The notes beneath the pieces are model-generated. The model worked only from the letters and a program-made list of their open reading frames with translations, was not told the DNA's origin and did not search any database. The position numbers and the translations under genes were made by a program. 64,000 nucleotides of DNA, from positions 1-64,000 of the forward strand of contig VCJN01000406.1 of the NCBI GenBank assembly GCA_006384855.1, written 5' to 3'. Shown here piece by piece: positions 1 through 12,096 of the stretch (positions are counted from its first letter, which is position 1; each line of letters opens with the position of its first letter). The DNA is from Tetraselmis striata. Lineage: Eukaryota > Chlorophyta > Chlorodendrophyceae > Chlorodendrales > Chlorodendraceae.

Positions 1-1699
1 GTTTTCACGCCAGTCTTGCCTTTTGCGTGTGTGAGGGGCGAGACGGCCGCACTGGCCGCCGCGGACGAGAGCACTGACTGTGTGGCCGCGTAGCCGGCTA
101 AAGCTTGCTTGACCTTCGGCAGGTAAAGACCTTCGCGAGCAAGGAGTGCTTCCTTCATGCCTTTTGGGGGGTGCTTGGGGGTTGGAGGCTTGGATGAGGT
201 CGCGCAGCGCGGCGGCCTTCAACTTATTTAATTATGAAGTCAGGGCCACTCAGCCATATCTGCTTCAACATCCTCCACCCCCGTTTTGCATCTATGACTA
301 CTGATGTGGTTCTCCCGCCTCATTGCTCGCAGTGGCTTGCTTGTTTTGCGAAAGCTTGAATCAAGCCTTCCTTCCTTCCTCTCGATCAGCTCTTAACACG
401 GGCGTGGCGTGGACTGCCATCACCAGATGCACTCCCAACTTGGGTCCACATATCGCTGATACTCAGGCCTCCCTCTGACGGGGTTTGCGTCTGCTTGCTT
501 CATCCCTTGACGCAGCTTTAACCACTCATCACCTTGAACCCACTCTCTGAGCTTCATAGTGATCTACCGAGCAAAGACTACATCTAGGCGCTGTCTGTCC
601 CAGTCTGGTCGCTTGCGGATGGGTCGCTCGCAGCAGAGTGCGTGCTCAACGCCACATCACTCGTGCCACGCCACTGCTACCTCTCTTGCCGCGGCGAGCG
701 GCGGAGGGAATTGCCCAAACCGCAGCCGCTTAAGCGCGCGGGCTGGCCGCCTGCTGGCGGCGGGCGGCGGCAATGTAGTACATTGATACTCGTACAGGGT
801 ACCAGTCGGACGGTACCGGGGCCTGGCATATTAGACCCTGGTTCCCTCGATACCGGTACCTGTGGATACATATATGATTGATTGCCATGCGGCTACCACT
901 CATAGCTGCAACATTCAAGAAATCCTGCATAGAAATTCCAGCCATAATCCTTGGATATACATATGTATACATATATTATATGATCAGCATCAGCTAGCTG
1001 CAGAAAGGCGACCCAGGAAATCACTCGAAAATGCAAAATCACTCGAGACCGGGTCGCTCGCAGCAGAGGTGCAGATGCTCAAGGCGGCCAACTGATCGAA
1101 GTCAGCGTTGCGGAGCGCGTGACAGGGGCACGATGTCAGTCTTGGCAGCCTCCACCACATCCTTGACTCAGCAGGCAGCTTCAGTGGATTGACCTCATGG
1201 GGTGTTATTGAAGGTTGCTGGGCTGCTCCGTAGACAATCCGGAAACACGCGTTGGAAAGTGGGATGCCACGCGAGGACGGGTTGCCGCTGGAGGTGCGTG
1301 TTGTCCACGATGTTCCTTGCTTGCCTCTGAACTTCCAGAGTTGAAACTTGGTGAATGCCACGCATCCCTCTAGGTAACATCCCTTCATGTTGTGTACTTC
1401 ACTGAAGGCTTCTTCAAGCAGGGAAAGAATAGAGGCACCAGGTGCTGAAAGCGTAGCGTCAGCATCTTGCGGCCCAGCCCTCCCGCCTGCCACGGTTCAG
1501 CTTAGTGAAACTTGGCTAGCTTGGCTGGCCTCCACCTACTCTGGTGTGCAATTAATTTGCCAACGCATTGTCTCAGTCCCATTGCATGCAAACACATTGG
1601 CAGCATGCAATTAGCATTGCACTTTACAGCATAGTAGCATGCATTTGGGCACAGTCATGGGAAGCACACAGCGACATACCTTCAGCACGAGGAAGCTTA

Positions 1700-1929
1700 T
1701 CAGGTCCTCATTAGGGAAGGTGGAACGTTGGCTTTGAGGATGGCGAGTTGCTTCGCAGCGGCAGCCCGGCGGGAGACGGCGTTCTTGATGGCCTTTCGGT
1801 CGCAGTCGTCTATGCAGACATTGAACTGCGCGGCGACCACCCCGGCCGCCGCAAGGTAAAATAGCTCCGGCCGCTTCACCGTCACCTCCGCAATACGATC
1901 ACCGAAGTCCTTACGTTCCGGGTGCGAGA
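1700..1929 (-). CDS. Possible host exon, unknown protein
   Basis: A minus-strand open stretch reads LSHPERKDFGDRIAEVTVKR and continues through an alanine-rich, probably helical segment to a stop at 1700. It is preceded by a TTTCACAG that would serve as a splice acceptor. The composition (regular charged and hydrophobic pattern, RKAIKNAVSRRAAAAKQLAI) looks like protein-coding sequence. No family is recognised and no partner exon could be fixed, so this may be a chance frame. Confidence 0.28.
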
Positions 1930-2711
1930 GGCTGTGAAACGAGAGGGGCCCTTGGCAAGCACGTCGGTTGGATCACCGGTCCTCCAGTGGAGTGAGGGCG
2001 GCGATTCGTTCATCGGCATCGTTGGTGGCCACCGCGATGATCGGAGCCAGTGGAACTCGTCTACCTCCGCACCACACAGTGACAAATCAGCACGTGCGCC
2101 GCAGTCATAGAAGCAAATCGACGACGTGTAACGAGAATGCGGCGGATTTGTGACTTGTTGGAGGCGTAGTGCATGCGCTAGACTAAGAGGCATGGTGGAG
2201 TAGTGGGTGGGTGCCGGGGTTTGAAATATGTGCGCATCGCTCACCTTGGGCGCGCAATTGCCATTGCCACGACCGCGACACAGACGCGCCAGCGCCGCTT
2301 GCAACCGACAAAGGTGACCTAAAGGGACACTTGGTGGGGCACAGTTGGTGTCCTGAGGTAATGTGGCATTCTGGGGTGGGGTGTGGTAGTCGGGTGCGTG
2401 GTGGAATGAGACACTGGCGATCTTGCTAACAACAAGGAGACACTTTGACGAACATGTATGACCATAGCCCATCGCACGCTGACCAACACAACCCAAGGGC
2501 TCCAGGCAGCCTAGATATGATCTCATGGCTGGGAGTCCCCCCATTGGCATCATGGTTTATGCCCTCAGGGAGGCTGAAACAGGGGCCGTTGGATACTTTC
2601 GATACACCCGTTCGCAATTAGTCCCATGGCTACAGTTAGGAATTGTTGGCGGGTGAGGCAGTTACGATTACATGACATGTTTTAGGTACCGGATTTCCGG
2701 AGAAACTGAGC

Positions 2712-2729
2712 GGGGGGGGGGGGGGGGGG
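2712..2729. repeat. G18 homopolymer run
   Basis: Uninterrupted run of 18 G on the plus strand in non-coding DNA. It is the leftmost of the set of G or C runs that mark the host part of the window. Confidence 0.95.
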
Positions 2730-3615
2730 ATTTTTAATTTGGGGTCGAAACTTTCATTTCCGTACTTGAGCAGTACTGGGTGGCTGGTGGCATGAGCGAA
2801 GTCTCTCACAGCCGCACCGTGTGCGTTGGCAACGATATCTATATCATCCAGGCAAGCGATAACGTACTAAAAAGCGGCAGCGGCGCTGCGCCAGGCTGGA
2901 CAGTAGTCACGCGCTACCTCCCGCTGACACAACATGGCCCGCCATCGTCGCCAGGGATGGCAGACGACGACGAAGTCAACATGAAGCTGACTGTGGTGAA
3001 CGCAATCTTCAAGTTTCGCTGTGTTACACAGAGCGCCCCTTGATTCCGTTCCCCCTCCACGCTTTCTCTAAACCTCTATGCCAATTTCTGATCTACTTTG
3101 TACGGGGTCGAGTAGCGACTGATGGCCGCTAGTCGCTAAAGCTACATATGTTCTTATTCAACCTGTATGATCCCTAGTCGCCATCATCGCTAATGTGCGT
3201 AGTCTGGATGTCTCCCCTCGACGCGGTATCATGGCGCGTCCTAGCGCGTCCACATGCGTCTATGCGTGTAAGGCTCCATACTTCGATATTCTGCCATGAG
3301 GGCGCATTTGTGATGGTCACTTTGCGTACTTACGCAATATATCGGGTCCACACTTGCAGTACATGAAGATGTGTATATCCCTGCATCATCCGTTGTGGCG
3401 GTGATACTCGTCGGCTGAAAACCGTTTTACAGTGACGATGCGTCGTGAGGGGGGCGGTGTCGTCTACTGAACGGGCGCAAGGAATAGCGGCGAGCCCGGT
3501 TGCCTTGCTGCAACTCCACCCGCCACGAGCGCTAAGGGAGGGGGTCGATGCTCACGGTCGGCTAGCTGAGCCGAGACAACACCGTTCGTATAAATCTCGA
3601 TAAGATGGCGTAGAC

Positions 3616-3642
3616 CTAGTGCCTCGGGCAAATATGTTGTAT
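3616..3642 (+). repeat. Left terminal inverted repeat of the piggyBac-like element
   Basis: Starts CTAGTGCCTCGGGCAAA and matches the reverse complement of 5723-5749 at 25 of 27 positions. Confidence 0.8.
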
Positions 3643-3718
3643 TGTATCTACACAACAAGAGTATACAACACGGGTCGCGTCGGCATCATTGACGGATTTT
3701 AATTACATACTAATAATA

Positions 3719-4779
3719 CTACACGTCCGCGCTCCTAACATAAGCGCCGCCCTCTAAGGTGCTGTAGCTCGCCGAACCAGCATCACACCACCGGTTCCGG
3801 TCAGGGCACTGCGGAGGAGCAACCAACAGCCGCCAGTCGACTACCGGGGAAGGAAGGTCTTGAGGTACGGGGTTTGGGTACAGGGAGCGTTGCCCGGTGG
3901 CGGCCTCGTCCGCGCGGCGGTTGACGTCGTAAACCGCGAGCTCTTGGGCGGTAATGCGGCGGTGCCGGGTCCAGCATGCGACGCTCTTGCGCCTCTTGCT
4001 CGGAATGCACAGATGAGGGATGTCGCAGTCCGGGCACTTGTAGGACGTCCAACCCACATTGTCGTCGTCCACACGGCACATAGTGGCTTGCTTGGTGGCG
4101 TTGTCGTTGCCTTGGCGTTTGCCGAGGTGCATGATGCTGTGAGGCAGCGGGGGTGGCTCGTTGGTGATGTCGGCCAGTACGCTCTCGGTCCTGCGAGTCG
4201 GCTCCACCTCCCCTGTCAGCCCATTGTATATAAGGGCCTTGAACATCACGTCGGCGAAGTTGACAACGGTTGACTCTTTGAGAGGGTGGTGCCTCGGGAG
4301 GTAGTGCTTCGCGAGCTTCCAACATTCGGTGACGTGGATCCCGGCCACAGTGGTGAGCAGGCGGAAACAACGGTAATGCGTCAGCCACAGCTCCTCCAAC
4401 ATTTGGTCGTGCTGGCGGCCCTGGTTGTGGCTGTCGACGCGCGGGCTCCGAGCGAAGTACCGCGAGATCACGTATGGACGAGGTATGGGCCTAGTGGTGA
4501 TGTTGTTGAGGTCGTCTGCCCAACGCGTTGAACGTACGGCTCGCCATCATGCACCCCCCCAGCTCCCTCCGTAGCCAGAAAGAATAACACCCCCCTCCTG
4601 TTGTACTTGTACCCGATTGCCATCAGGCCCACACCCTCAACAGTGGAGCGGCTACCCATGCGACTGCCGGCGGGCTTGTCCTTCAGATGTAACTCCGGGT
4701 AGGCCTTGGGGTACGTACAGAGAGCGCGATAGGTGTCTTGACACGGCCAATGAAGTGTGCCGGCATGTAGTGCCCACAA
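3719..4779 (-). pseudogene. piggyBac-like transposase, catalytic and C-terminal part
   Basis: Two overlapping minus-strand frames (4779-4468, then 4471-3719) together read as the second half of a DDE_Tnp_1_7 (piggyBac-derived) transposase. The first carries a GVLFFLATE segment and the conserved GEPYVQR. The second carries RVDSHNQGRQ, the EELWLTHYRCFRLLTTVAG block and the HHPLKESTVVNFADVM segment typical of the family. A terminal Cys/His cluster (CPDC..HLC....CWTRH) matches the zinc-ribbon at the end of PGBD-type proteins. The frame change near 4470-4500 breaks the gene. A DNA-binding and transposition role is family knowledge; this copy is not expected to work. Confidence 0.75.
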
Positions 4780-5221
4780 CGACTACGGGATGTCACAACC
4801 ATCCAGCAAAAGATTCAGTGCCACACATTCACATGCATGCACTGCACTGCACTGCACTGCACTCAATTGATATCTATGTTGTTGTATCTTGACAGATGCA
4901 AACCAGCCAGTTGTCGCCCAGCACAATCGCACATGCATGAGCGTGGTGGTAGAGGAGACGCACATGGGGTAGGGCGCCAGCGCCGGTTGGGCACCGGGGC
5001 ACGACGGAGAACCGGCACCGCCGCGAGAGGCGCTACGACACCATGGACACTTCCGGGGCGAACATGAGCTGACAGGCAGGGCATAGCTTGTTTCAGCTCC
5101 GTGAAGGGGACCGTCGACAGTGCTTTGGCATGCGGTGGTCTTTTGTACTATTTGAAAAAAAAAATTCCGCGAGGGGACTGACGCAATCGCACAGCCGCGC
5201 CACCCACACACGTCGACAAAA

Positions 5222-5581
5222 TCACCACAAGCCGACGACATATTGTCCAAGCAAGGTATGAGACGAGTGCATGGTGGTACGGGAGACACACCTGGGGCAG
5301 GCAGGGCGCCAACGCCGGTGGTTTGCAACTTCAGCACGTTGGTGGTCTCGCATGACTTTGTGCCACCTATCATCCCACCTAATGCGGAACTTGTTGCTGG
5401 CGACCGACTCGACGACGTTACCAAACTTCAAGGCCCTCTGTTGGCGTACTGTGCCGAGGGCAGTGGGTTCAAATGGCCCTCGACGGGCGGCCACACGGCT
5501 GTTGATCTCGATATGTTTCCTCATGCTGGTGGAGAGGTGGGTGGGTGGTGGGGGCCGCCTTGTGCTGGCCAATATGCGCAC
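5222..5581 (-). pseudogene. piggyBac-like transposase, N-terminal fragment
   Basis: Minus-strand frame inside the same inverted repeats, upstream of the catalytic part. The segment FGNVVESVASNKFRIRWDD looks like the small beta-barrel module (V-x-W-D-D/N) often found at the front of algal piggyBac-type transposases. It is separated from the catalytic part by about 440 bases with no continuous frame, so it is either an exon or a remnant. Confidence 0.4.
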
Positions 5582-5722
5582 TCCAGCGGGCCCGGGTCAA
5601 CTTAAGTATACTATTTGGCGCTCGGGGGACCTCCCCTGACGCCCTGGTGGTCATCATGCCAGTTTTGCCCATAGTACTGAGCCCATACTTTCTGTTGTAT
5701 ATATACAACATTTGTTGTATAT

Positions 5723-5749
5723 ATGCAACATTTTTGCCCGAGGCACTAG
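5723..5749 (-). repeat. Right terminal inverted repeat of the piggyBac-like element
   Basis: Reverse complement starts CTAGTGCCTCGGGCAAA, pairing with 3616-3642. Just inside it (5695-5730) are further TTGTTGTATATA/ACAACA palindromes that also have counterparts at 3632-3668. Confidence 0.8.
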
Positions 5750-6308
5750 CCTAATGGTTGCAACACAAGCTTAGAGATTACTACGCTCGGATGCTATGTC
5801 TATTGTGCCCCATGGGATACCCCGACCGCTACGCACTCTACTATTTCCCCATAGCACACAAATACCTGACGACCCATCTCTAACTCCCTCGGCCTAGAGC
5901 TGAAGCCATTTCCACCCCCTCCAACTATATTTGACCCAAGTCCATCAGTACTCATAGCTGCAAGGGGTGCCCTCGTATGTGTTGTTTGACCGCCATCCGA
6001 GGGCGTGGTGGCGCATATATATCCCGCCCGGCACTGCCCGAAGTGCACCCCCCCCCCGCCCCCCCGGTCCGTATCTCCCGCCAACTCCACGCACGACCCG
6101 GGTGGCCATGGTTCCATTATTGATAAGATGGCATAGGCATGGCCATGGGCGAAATGCAACATATCCCCGTGGGCGGTTACAGATAGAGGCCCCGCCGTAC
6201 GCGGTTTAATTTAAAAATAAGCGGACCCTATGCGGGTTGATTGGTCAGGGGCGGGCCTTCCCTGATACTGCGTAAAGCAGACAGATTGTCAAGACGAAAA
6301 CTTACTGC
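5750..6308. other. Region without a recognised gene
   Basis: Short open frames only, with cytosine-rich patches around 6050. Nothing recognisable as a gene, RNA or mobile element. Confidence 0.5.
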
Positions 6309-6321
6309 ATTTGTAACAGAA

Positions 6322-6514
6322 CTGCATGGTACCCTGGGCGGCATTCTCTCTGCCGGTGTGCAGATGGCCAAGTCTGATGCGTGTGCTCGTGCCCAGCCAC
6401 TCTGCGTCTTCTCATGTTACTGCTTCCACCCCGCAGTCGCTGTAGAGGACCTTTCTGATTGCCTTTTATTTTGGTGATTTCCGATATCGCCTTCTGCTGC
6501 TAGCTCATGTAATT
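6322..6514 (+). mobile_element. 5'-truncated LINE copy with 13-bp target duplication
   Basis: The stretch is nearly identical to 35178-35362, the 3' end of the LINE at 30.4-35.4 kb. It is flanked on both sides by the same 13 bases, ATTTGTAACAGAA (6309-6321 and 6515-6527). A 3'-end-only copy between short direct repeats is the classic product of target-primed reverse transcription that stopped early. Confidence 0.9.
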
Positions 6515-6527
6515 ATTTGTAACAGAA

Positions 6528-7399
6528 TTCAGATTGTCTCGTACTCTCGTCATATTGCTGCGCCGCCGGGCACGGCTCAGAAAACCCGTTGAATAATTGT
6601 GATGCCTGTAATACGAGAAGCGCATGCGGCCAGCAAGGCGCACGCTCCTTGACTACGTCGGATAACGAAGAGTAGGGCCCTGACTTTCAGGTAATCGTTA
6701 AACGGCATCAACAGCACCAACTTCTGTAGATAAACTGGTGGCCGTGTGCGGTAGGCGGACCCTGTCTGACGACTGGGCCCTTACTCGTTGACGTCTACCG
6801 GTACCCTCACTTGCCGTATCCGCGGTATTGCACATTCCGTGGTGCCTGCTGAGGCTACCACATGCCCAGCAGATTCAGCACAGACTATCGCCGCGGGTTC
6901 GTCGTCGGTTGTTTGTGCCACTGGCCTCTGAAGTTCGAAACTGGATGCGACTTGGGGGGCTATCATTCTACGCACTCCAACCCGCAGCTCTTGGGCGCCT
7001 GATGCGGTTCGTTTGTGCTTCGTACCCAGACCGGGGCATTTGTTTGTCAGGAAGCGCTCTGGATTTCAGCGATGTCCCCAGCCTGCCGGCGCTCTTTAGG
7101 TCGCCAGTACGGCGAGTGGGAAATTTCTGGCCGCCTGGACGATGGCAATACAGGCAAGCAACTGCGCAGCGTTCCATAGGACTGCGGAATGTATCCGCTA
7201 GTACAGCGGACGCTGGGTGCCCAACAGGCAAGTTCAGCGAAGCACTTACATGCATCTGGTACATTCTTGTATGCTTTCCTACCATCCCCACCTGATAGAG
7301 CCCCCATCACTCGATCTGGCTACATGTGACTCTCTAGCATGTCGTTAATGCTACTACCTTCGCATACTACCTTCGCATCATGCCTGCCCTAAGGCACCT
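6528..7399. other. Region without a recognised gene
   Basis: Upstream side of the thymidine kinase gene. A frame at 6828-7295 is open but matches nothing known. The bases just before 7380 contain a short tandem duplication (CTACCTTCGCAT twice). The promoter of the downstream gene presumably lies here, but no element is distinctive. Confidence 0.45.
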
Positions 7400-8455
7400 A
7401 TGCCCCACCTACGACTGCCAGTTGGTCATGACGCAGATACATGTTCTCCCCCATGGAAGCAAACCGGACATGGTAGACTTGAGCTTATCACTGGCCCTAT
7501 GTTTGCAGGGTAAACGCTCACCCTGTAAGATGTCTCGTGCAATTGTTCCTGTTGTTGCTGATTCCCCGAGCTTATGACTGTTGGGAGTAGAACATTTATT
7601 CCTTGTCCATTTGGCCATGCAGGAAAACCAGCGAGCTAATCAAAAGGGCAGCAATGGCTGAAGAGGTAGTTTTATTTGCCGCTGGTTGCATGCATGAAAC
7701 AATATTAATTCTCGCAGCCACTCGGCGGACAAATCTAACATTTGTAGCTGCGCAGGATGGCGCCATGAATACCGTCATTGTGAAGTCAAAGATAGATAAC
7801 AGATACTCTGCAGATGAAATTGTCACGCATGATGGTTGCCGAAGGGTAATACATGTGGCTAGTGTCACCGCAGCATGACATGTGGTGTAGCTCCTATCTG
7901 TGTGCTTGATGCTGTGGCGTTGCGGACAGGCTTAACCATGCATGGTGGAACCCTTACTCGCTTTCCATGTGCTGTGCGATGTAGCCCTGCTATGCGGTTT
8001 CAACACTGGCAGAGTTGCGCAAGGTCCTGGGTGACAAGCAATACCAAGATGTACAGGTATGTAGGTGTTGGCGGCCTAACATATCTGGTGAAACACTGCC
8101 GCATTCAAGATATCTGATCATTTGTTGCTATATCCAGGTAGTAGCGATCGACGAAGGTCAGTTCTTTGACGACCTGAGGGAATACTGCCAGGCGGCGGTT
8201 GACGTCGAGCGCAAAACCGTGCTAGTGGCAGGGCTCAGTGGGGACTTCAGGCGCAGGCCGTTTGGTCAGATTAATGATCTACTCTCTCTTGCTGACAATG
8301 TCACAGTACTTAGTGCGCAATGTGCATTGTGTGAATCGGAAAGGCCCGCGTTATTTACCCTTCGCGTTGTGGGGGATGCTGGAATTCACCTCGTTGGGGG
8401 TGCAGATAAGTACATCCCAGTTTGTCGACACCATTACACCACCCGTGCACTGTAA
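7400..8455 (+). CDS. TK: Thymidine kinase (TK1 family), five exons
   Basis: Thymidine kinase phosphorylates thymidine to dTMP with ATP in nucleotide salvage. Five exons can be joined by GT-AG introns: 7400-7509, 7623-7665, 7756-7845, 7985-8056 and 8138-8455, giving 210 residues, normal for the TK1 family. The P-loop GPMFAGKT (residues 32-39) is split by intron 1. It is followed by KIDNRYSADEIVTHDG, then the lid/Mg segment AIDEGQFFDDL, VAGLSGDFRRRPFG, and a zinc lasso CALC...CRHH near the C-terminus with GGADKY before it. All catalytic landmarks are present and every junction keeps phase, so the gene looks intact. The start is the first ATG in frame ahead of the P-loop; a start further upstream is possible because the frame stays open. 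Confidence 0.9.
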
Positions 8456-8911
8456 AGTTCTTCCTTTCTCCTATTGACGAGCCTTTGGCATGTGCTCATT
8501 GCCGAGTGGGTAGCAGCTGATGTGTCTTGATTCCCTTGCCCTTCACACCATTGTAGCAATCTCCTGCTAATCAGCGCAACCCGAAGGCATGGCTGTGCAG
8601 AGCTCGCCAGGAACGAGGTTCAGTGAGGTGCAGCAAGGCGGCAAGCTGCTGAGACAAAGGAAGTGGTTACACAGCCCCGAAGGGGCGAGCAGCAGGCGAG
8701 CCGCACTAGGCGCGCAAGTGCGCGCGGGGGCGGCATGGCGCAACTAGCTGCTGCGCGCGTGCTCATATTAATGCTGACTGTAATGCAAAGGCACTAGTGT
8801 ACTAAGTATTCGCATCAGTCTTGCATGCATCGCGTGCGCCATGTCCATCCCCGCAGCAGCAGATAAGCATTGGGGCAACCTGTGCCATAGCCAGAGCACA
8901 TTCTCCAACAG

Positions 8912-8944
<33 letters not shown>

Positions 8945-9164
8945 ATGCTACACCGGGGCTCCGTGGGATAGCAACCCGGTTGGCATCGCATCCGTCGGGA
9001 GTGTGATCTGCTTACCACCATCCCATCGCGGTACGCGCGTGCTTCTCGAGCAGTGGTGGAGGTAAGGGCTCGGTGAGCATGTCTGCCGTGTTGAGGTCGG
9101 TCGGAATAAATTCCACCCTGACGGAGCCGGCTTCAGTATGTATGGTCTTTGACGAAATGCCACT
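8456..9164. other. Intergenic, with C32 run
   Basis: Downstream flank of the thymidine kinase gene. It holds a 32-base C run (8912-8943) and no recognisable gene. It may contain the 3' end of the Copia element, but no long terminal repeat could be identified. Confidence 0.45.
8912..8943. repeat. C32 homopolymer run
   Basis: Thirty-two consecutive C on the plus strand, one of the two longest runs in the window. Confidence 0.95.
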
Positions 9165-10855
9165 TCACGTCGATATGCTTCGTGCGTTTGCTGATGACGG
9201 CATTGTGAGCATAGCTGATCGCGCCCTGGCTGTCTTCCCACATAAATAGTGGCTGCACGGCACGGCCGAGAATTTCGGAGACGAGGGTCTTAAGGTGGAT
9301 GCCGTCCTTACTGCGTTGGCGTTCGCCAGAGCTACCGCTTCAGCCTCGACTGTCGATTGTGCAATGCCGCCACCCGGTTCCTGGGTGGCAGTGGGCATTA
9401 ATGTGGACTTGTAGCTGCAGGCGCCATGGTCGCCGAGGTGGAAGATGTAGCCGCCGCGAGACCGGCGTTGGAGCGGGTGTGCAGCGAAGTCGGAGTCCGT
9501 ATAGCCAACGAGTTGCAGTTTGTCAGGTGAGTCAGCGCCCAATGTGATGCCACGATGCATGATACCCTTCTGATACCGCAGTACATTCTTCATGGCTGTC
9601 ATGTGTATCACACGGGGCTCCTTCTGCACTCTGCCCAAGATGCTGAGTGGGGTGGTGATGTCCGGCCTGGTGCAGGTACTGGCATATAGCAGGCATCCCA
9701 TCAGTCGTAAATACTGGGAGCGCTCCAAAGCATCCAGTAGAGGTGAGGCTGTCATAATCGCGGGCTTCTGCTTGCAGAAGTCCGGTACCATGGAAACGTT
9801 GCATGCCTTGCAGTCATGCATGCCAAACCGGTCGAGGATATCCTGAATGTAGGCTGTCTGCGTGAGGGTAACCCGGCGACGTGGTCTGTCATAATCGATC
9901 GACATGCCGATAACCCATGGCTTTTCCGCCTTGACTTTGAACTTAGCATAGAGGACCCGCTGGAACGTATCTAGCCAGTCATTATCATTCCCTGACAGTT
10001 CCATATCATCGACATAGACGCCCAATATAGCTAAGGTCTCACCTTGCATGAAGATGTGGATGCATGGGTCTGCCTCGCACTCCACCCAGCCCTGGCTTTT
10101 GAGCCACTTGATGAGCATCTGGTACCATTATCTGCCGGACTGCCGTAGTCCATAGAGGCACTTGCGTAACTGACTGACTTTGCCAGATCCATCATTGAAT
10201 CCTTCCAACTGTTCCATGAATATGTTTGTTTTCCCCTGCAGGGATCTCCGCGTTGAGATAGGCTGCGACCACATCAAGATGGCGGGGGAAGAGCTACATG
10301 GCCGCCATGATAGTGTAAAACACTCGGAGGATAGAGATGCGAATCACAGGTGCGGATGTCTGTCCCACATCCAGGCCATCCTTCTGGAAATTGCCACAGA
10401 CCACTGCCCGGGATTTGGCCTTGTCCAATGATCCATCGGCCTGTGCTTTAGCCTGCTGTGAATACCCACTTGTTGGATGGGACTGTGCTTTCACCAGGTC
10501 GCGGGCGTGGAACCAGATCCCAGGTGTGATTGCCCACCAGTCCCTCCCACTCCACCTTAATAGATGGTGACCAGAGGTCGCAGAAAAGTGGGCTCATCGC
10601 TTCCTTGTAGTTGCGAGGGGTGGGAATCCCTGATGCCGTCAGTAGGGCCATCGGCTGGTCCATCCATGGGTCAGGGGGGTAGTTGGCATAGTCCACCGGC
10701 ATATAAGTGGGTGTGGTGTCCAGGCAGATGTCCTTGGCCATCAGCGCAGTGAAGCGCTCAGGCTGTCGTCTAATTCTGATGGGTCGATCTGGGGCAAACT
10801 CGGAGTGCGGCATGTTCGGTGCATCCGGTGTCATGATGTGCCCACCCTCATCCAT
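9165..10855 (-). pseudogene. pol: Copia reverse transcriptase and RNase H (RVT_2)
   Basis: The right-hand piece (10855-10448) has the front of the RVT_2 domain: NYKEAM, then GNHTWDLVPRPRP and SNKWVF. The middle piece (10494-10294) has KAKSRAVVCGNFQKDGLD. The left piece (10118-9165) holds the catalytic YVDD (codons at 10005-10016), then SQYLRLMGCLLYASTCTRPD and RNase H with YTDSDFAAHP and STVEAE. Two or more frame breaks separate these, for example around 10120-10290, so no functional polyprotein is encoded. The family copies genomic RNA into DNA in cytoplasmic particles. Confidence 0.85.
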
Positions 10856-10858
10856 ATC

Positions 10859-11998
10859 CTAAGGTGCGATGTCTGTCTCATACTCAACCTCGGCTGCGTG
10901 CTGTCCCTCAGGTGCTTCAAGGATAATGGAGCAGTCCTCGCGTGGATTGCGATCAAAGCCGCTCTCAGTCTCGATGAACTGTACGTGGACACTGATTGTG
11001 ATCCTGCATGTGGCGGGATTGAGTACCAACCAGCCAGGTGATTTGTCGGGGTACCCCATAAAGACTCCGCTCCATGCCTTGCAGTCCAGCTTCTTGCGAG
11101 TGCCATCGGGCACTTTGACAAATACCTTGCATCCATAGACCCTGTTTTCTCAATGTGAGGATCAATGTTGCCTTTGGTCAGGCTTGTTAACGGTGCTTCT
11201 CGCCGATCCGTGTTGCCCGCAGCCAGAAACAGATCGTCTGTTTTTCAGCCAGAGACTCGTGCTGATGGCGGTTGTCTAGCACCGACATGTCAGCCATCAT
11301 GCTGGTGGCGCCGTCTCTGATGATGCGCCACAGCTGGTTCAATCTTCCCATGCGGGTGATGATGATTTGGTGCGGTCCACTCATTTCTGCCCCCCATGCC
11401 GCCGACCAGGTCATCCATGGCGGCGGTCTCGAAGATGGAGTCTCTGTCAAACCTGATGACCGGAGCAAACGGGCTATCTGCCTACGCCCAATATTTTAGG
11501 TAATAATGTCTGACCTCATTGAGCATTGATCGCATAGCGGGTAGAACCTCATCAGCCTCTTTCGTGCGCAAATGTCTGTTCCATTGAAAGAGAGAGATGG
11601 CAAATAACGCTGATGGTCCATTGGAACCCACCAGGGGATGTGATGTGAATGGGGCCAAGGACATCAACGGACAGGTGGCTGCAGCATTTGTCCGGTAAGT
11701 CCACTGCTTGGCGACTCGCTGCTGCTGATGTTGCTTTGTTATGGAGGTATGAGTGACAATGGATGTTCCTTACAGCCGCCGGAAAGGCAGGTACGGCTGG
11801 CACGCCATTATCATGCTGCGCATGTACCGTGCCCATGCCCGGATGGCCAATTCGTTTGTGCCACGGAATGGCATCATCCTTAACAACTTGCGTCATCATG
11901 GCGACAGGGGATGTCCGCTCCACATGATGCGGGGTAGGTCCGTCCGTCGAGACCGGGTCCAGCATGTAGAGTCCGGAGCATCCTCTTAGGCGCACCAC
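10859..11998 (-). pseudogene. pol: Copia integrase region
   Basis: The frame 11998-11552 carries a GAG-pre-integrase block (WHKRIGHPGMGTVHA, with a degraded zinc-binding pattern) followed by a SVDVLGPI stretch typical of the start of the integrase core. After a broken section (11468-11187), 11113-10859 gives the post-core segment KLDCKAWSGVFMGYPDKSPG, a standard Copia landmark. At least two frame breaks. Integrase would insert the cDNA; here it is a relic. Confidence 0.75.
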
Positions 11999-12096
11999 TC
12001 CTGCCGCAAGGGTGATAGTGCCTTAGTCAGCTTGGCTGGGGTAAGTGATGGCACATGGTAGTTGTAACCATGATTGTTGTTGTAACCATGCTTGGC

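Larger units (their letters stand above)
1..3615. other. Region without a recognised gene
   Basis: No protein family is recognised here. The stretch holds one possible minus-strand exon near 1700-1929 (listed separately) and an 18-base G run at 2712-2729. A short plus-strand open frame at 2780-3043 has a weakly kelch-like stretch (VGNDIYIIQASDNVLKSG) but no second repeat to support it. Everything else looks non-coding. Confidence 0.5.
3616..5749 (-). mobile_element. piggyBac-like DNA transposon, decayed
   Basis: The element is bounded by a 27-base inverted repeat (3616-3642 and 5723-5749) with two mismatches. Inside, on the minus strand, are pieces of a piggyBac-type transposase, N-terminal part on the right and C-terminal part on the left, so the coding order agrees with the element's orientation. 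The repeats enclose about 2.1 kb, a normal size for this class. I see no TTAA target duplication immediately outside the repeats, so the true ends may differ by some bases or have mutated. Frameshifts in the transposase mean it is inactive. Confidence 0.72.

Noticed and set aside
1882..2553. 223-codon minus-strand frame
   Set aside because: Contains no recognisable domain, and its composition changes along its length; I could not support it as a gene apart from the short exon-like stretch at 1700-1929.
5967..6209. Proline-rich small frame
   Set aside because: No conservation signal and only low-complexity content.
8815..9065. Short frames encoding proline or glycine runs at the C32 tract (and similar frames at the other runs)
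   Set aside because: They are translations of homopolymer DNA, not proteins.
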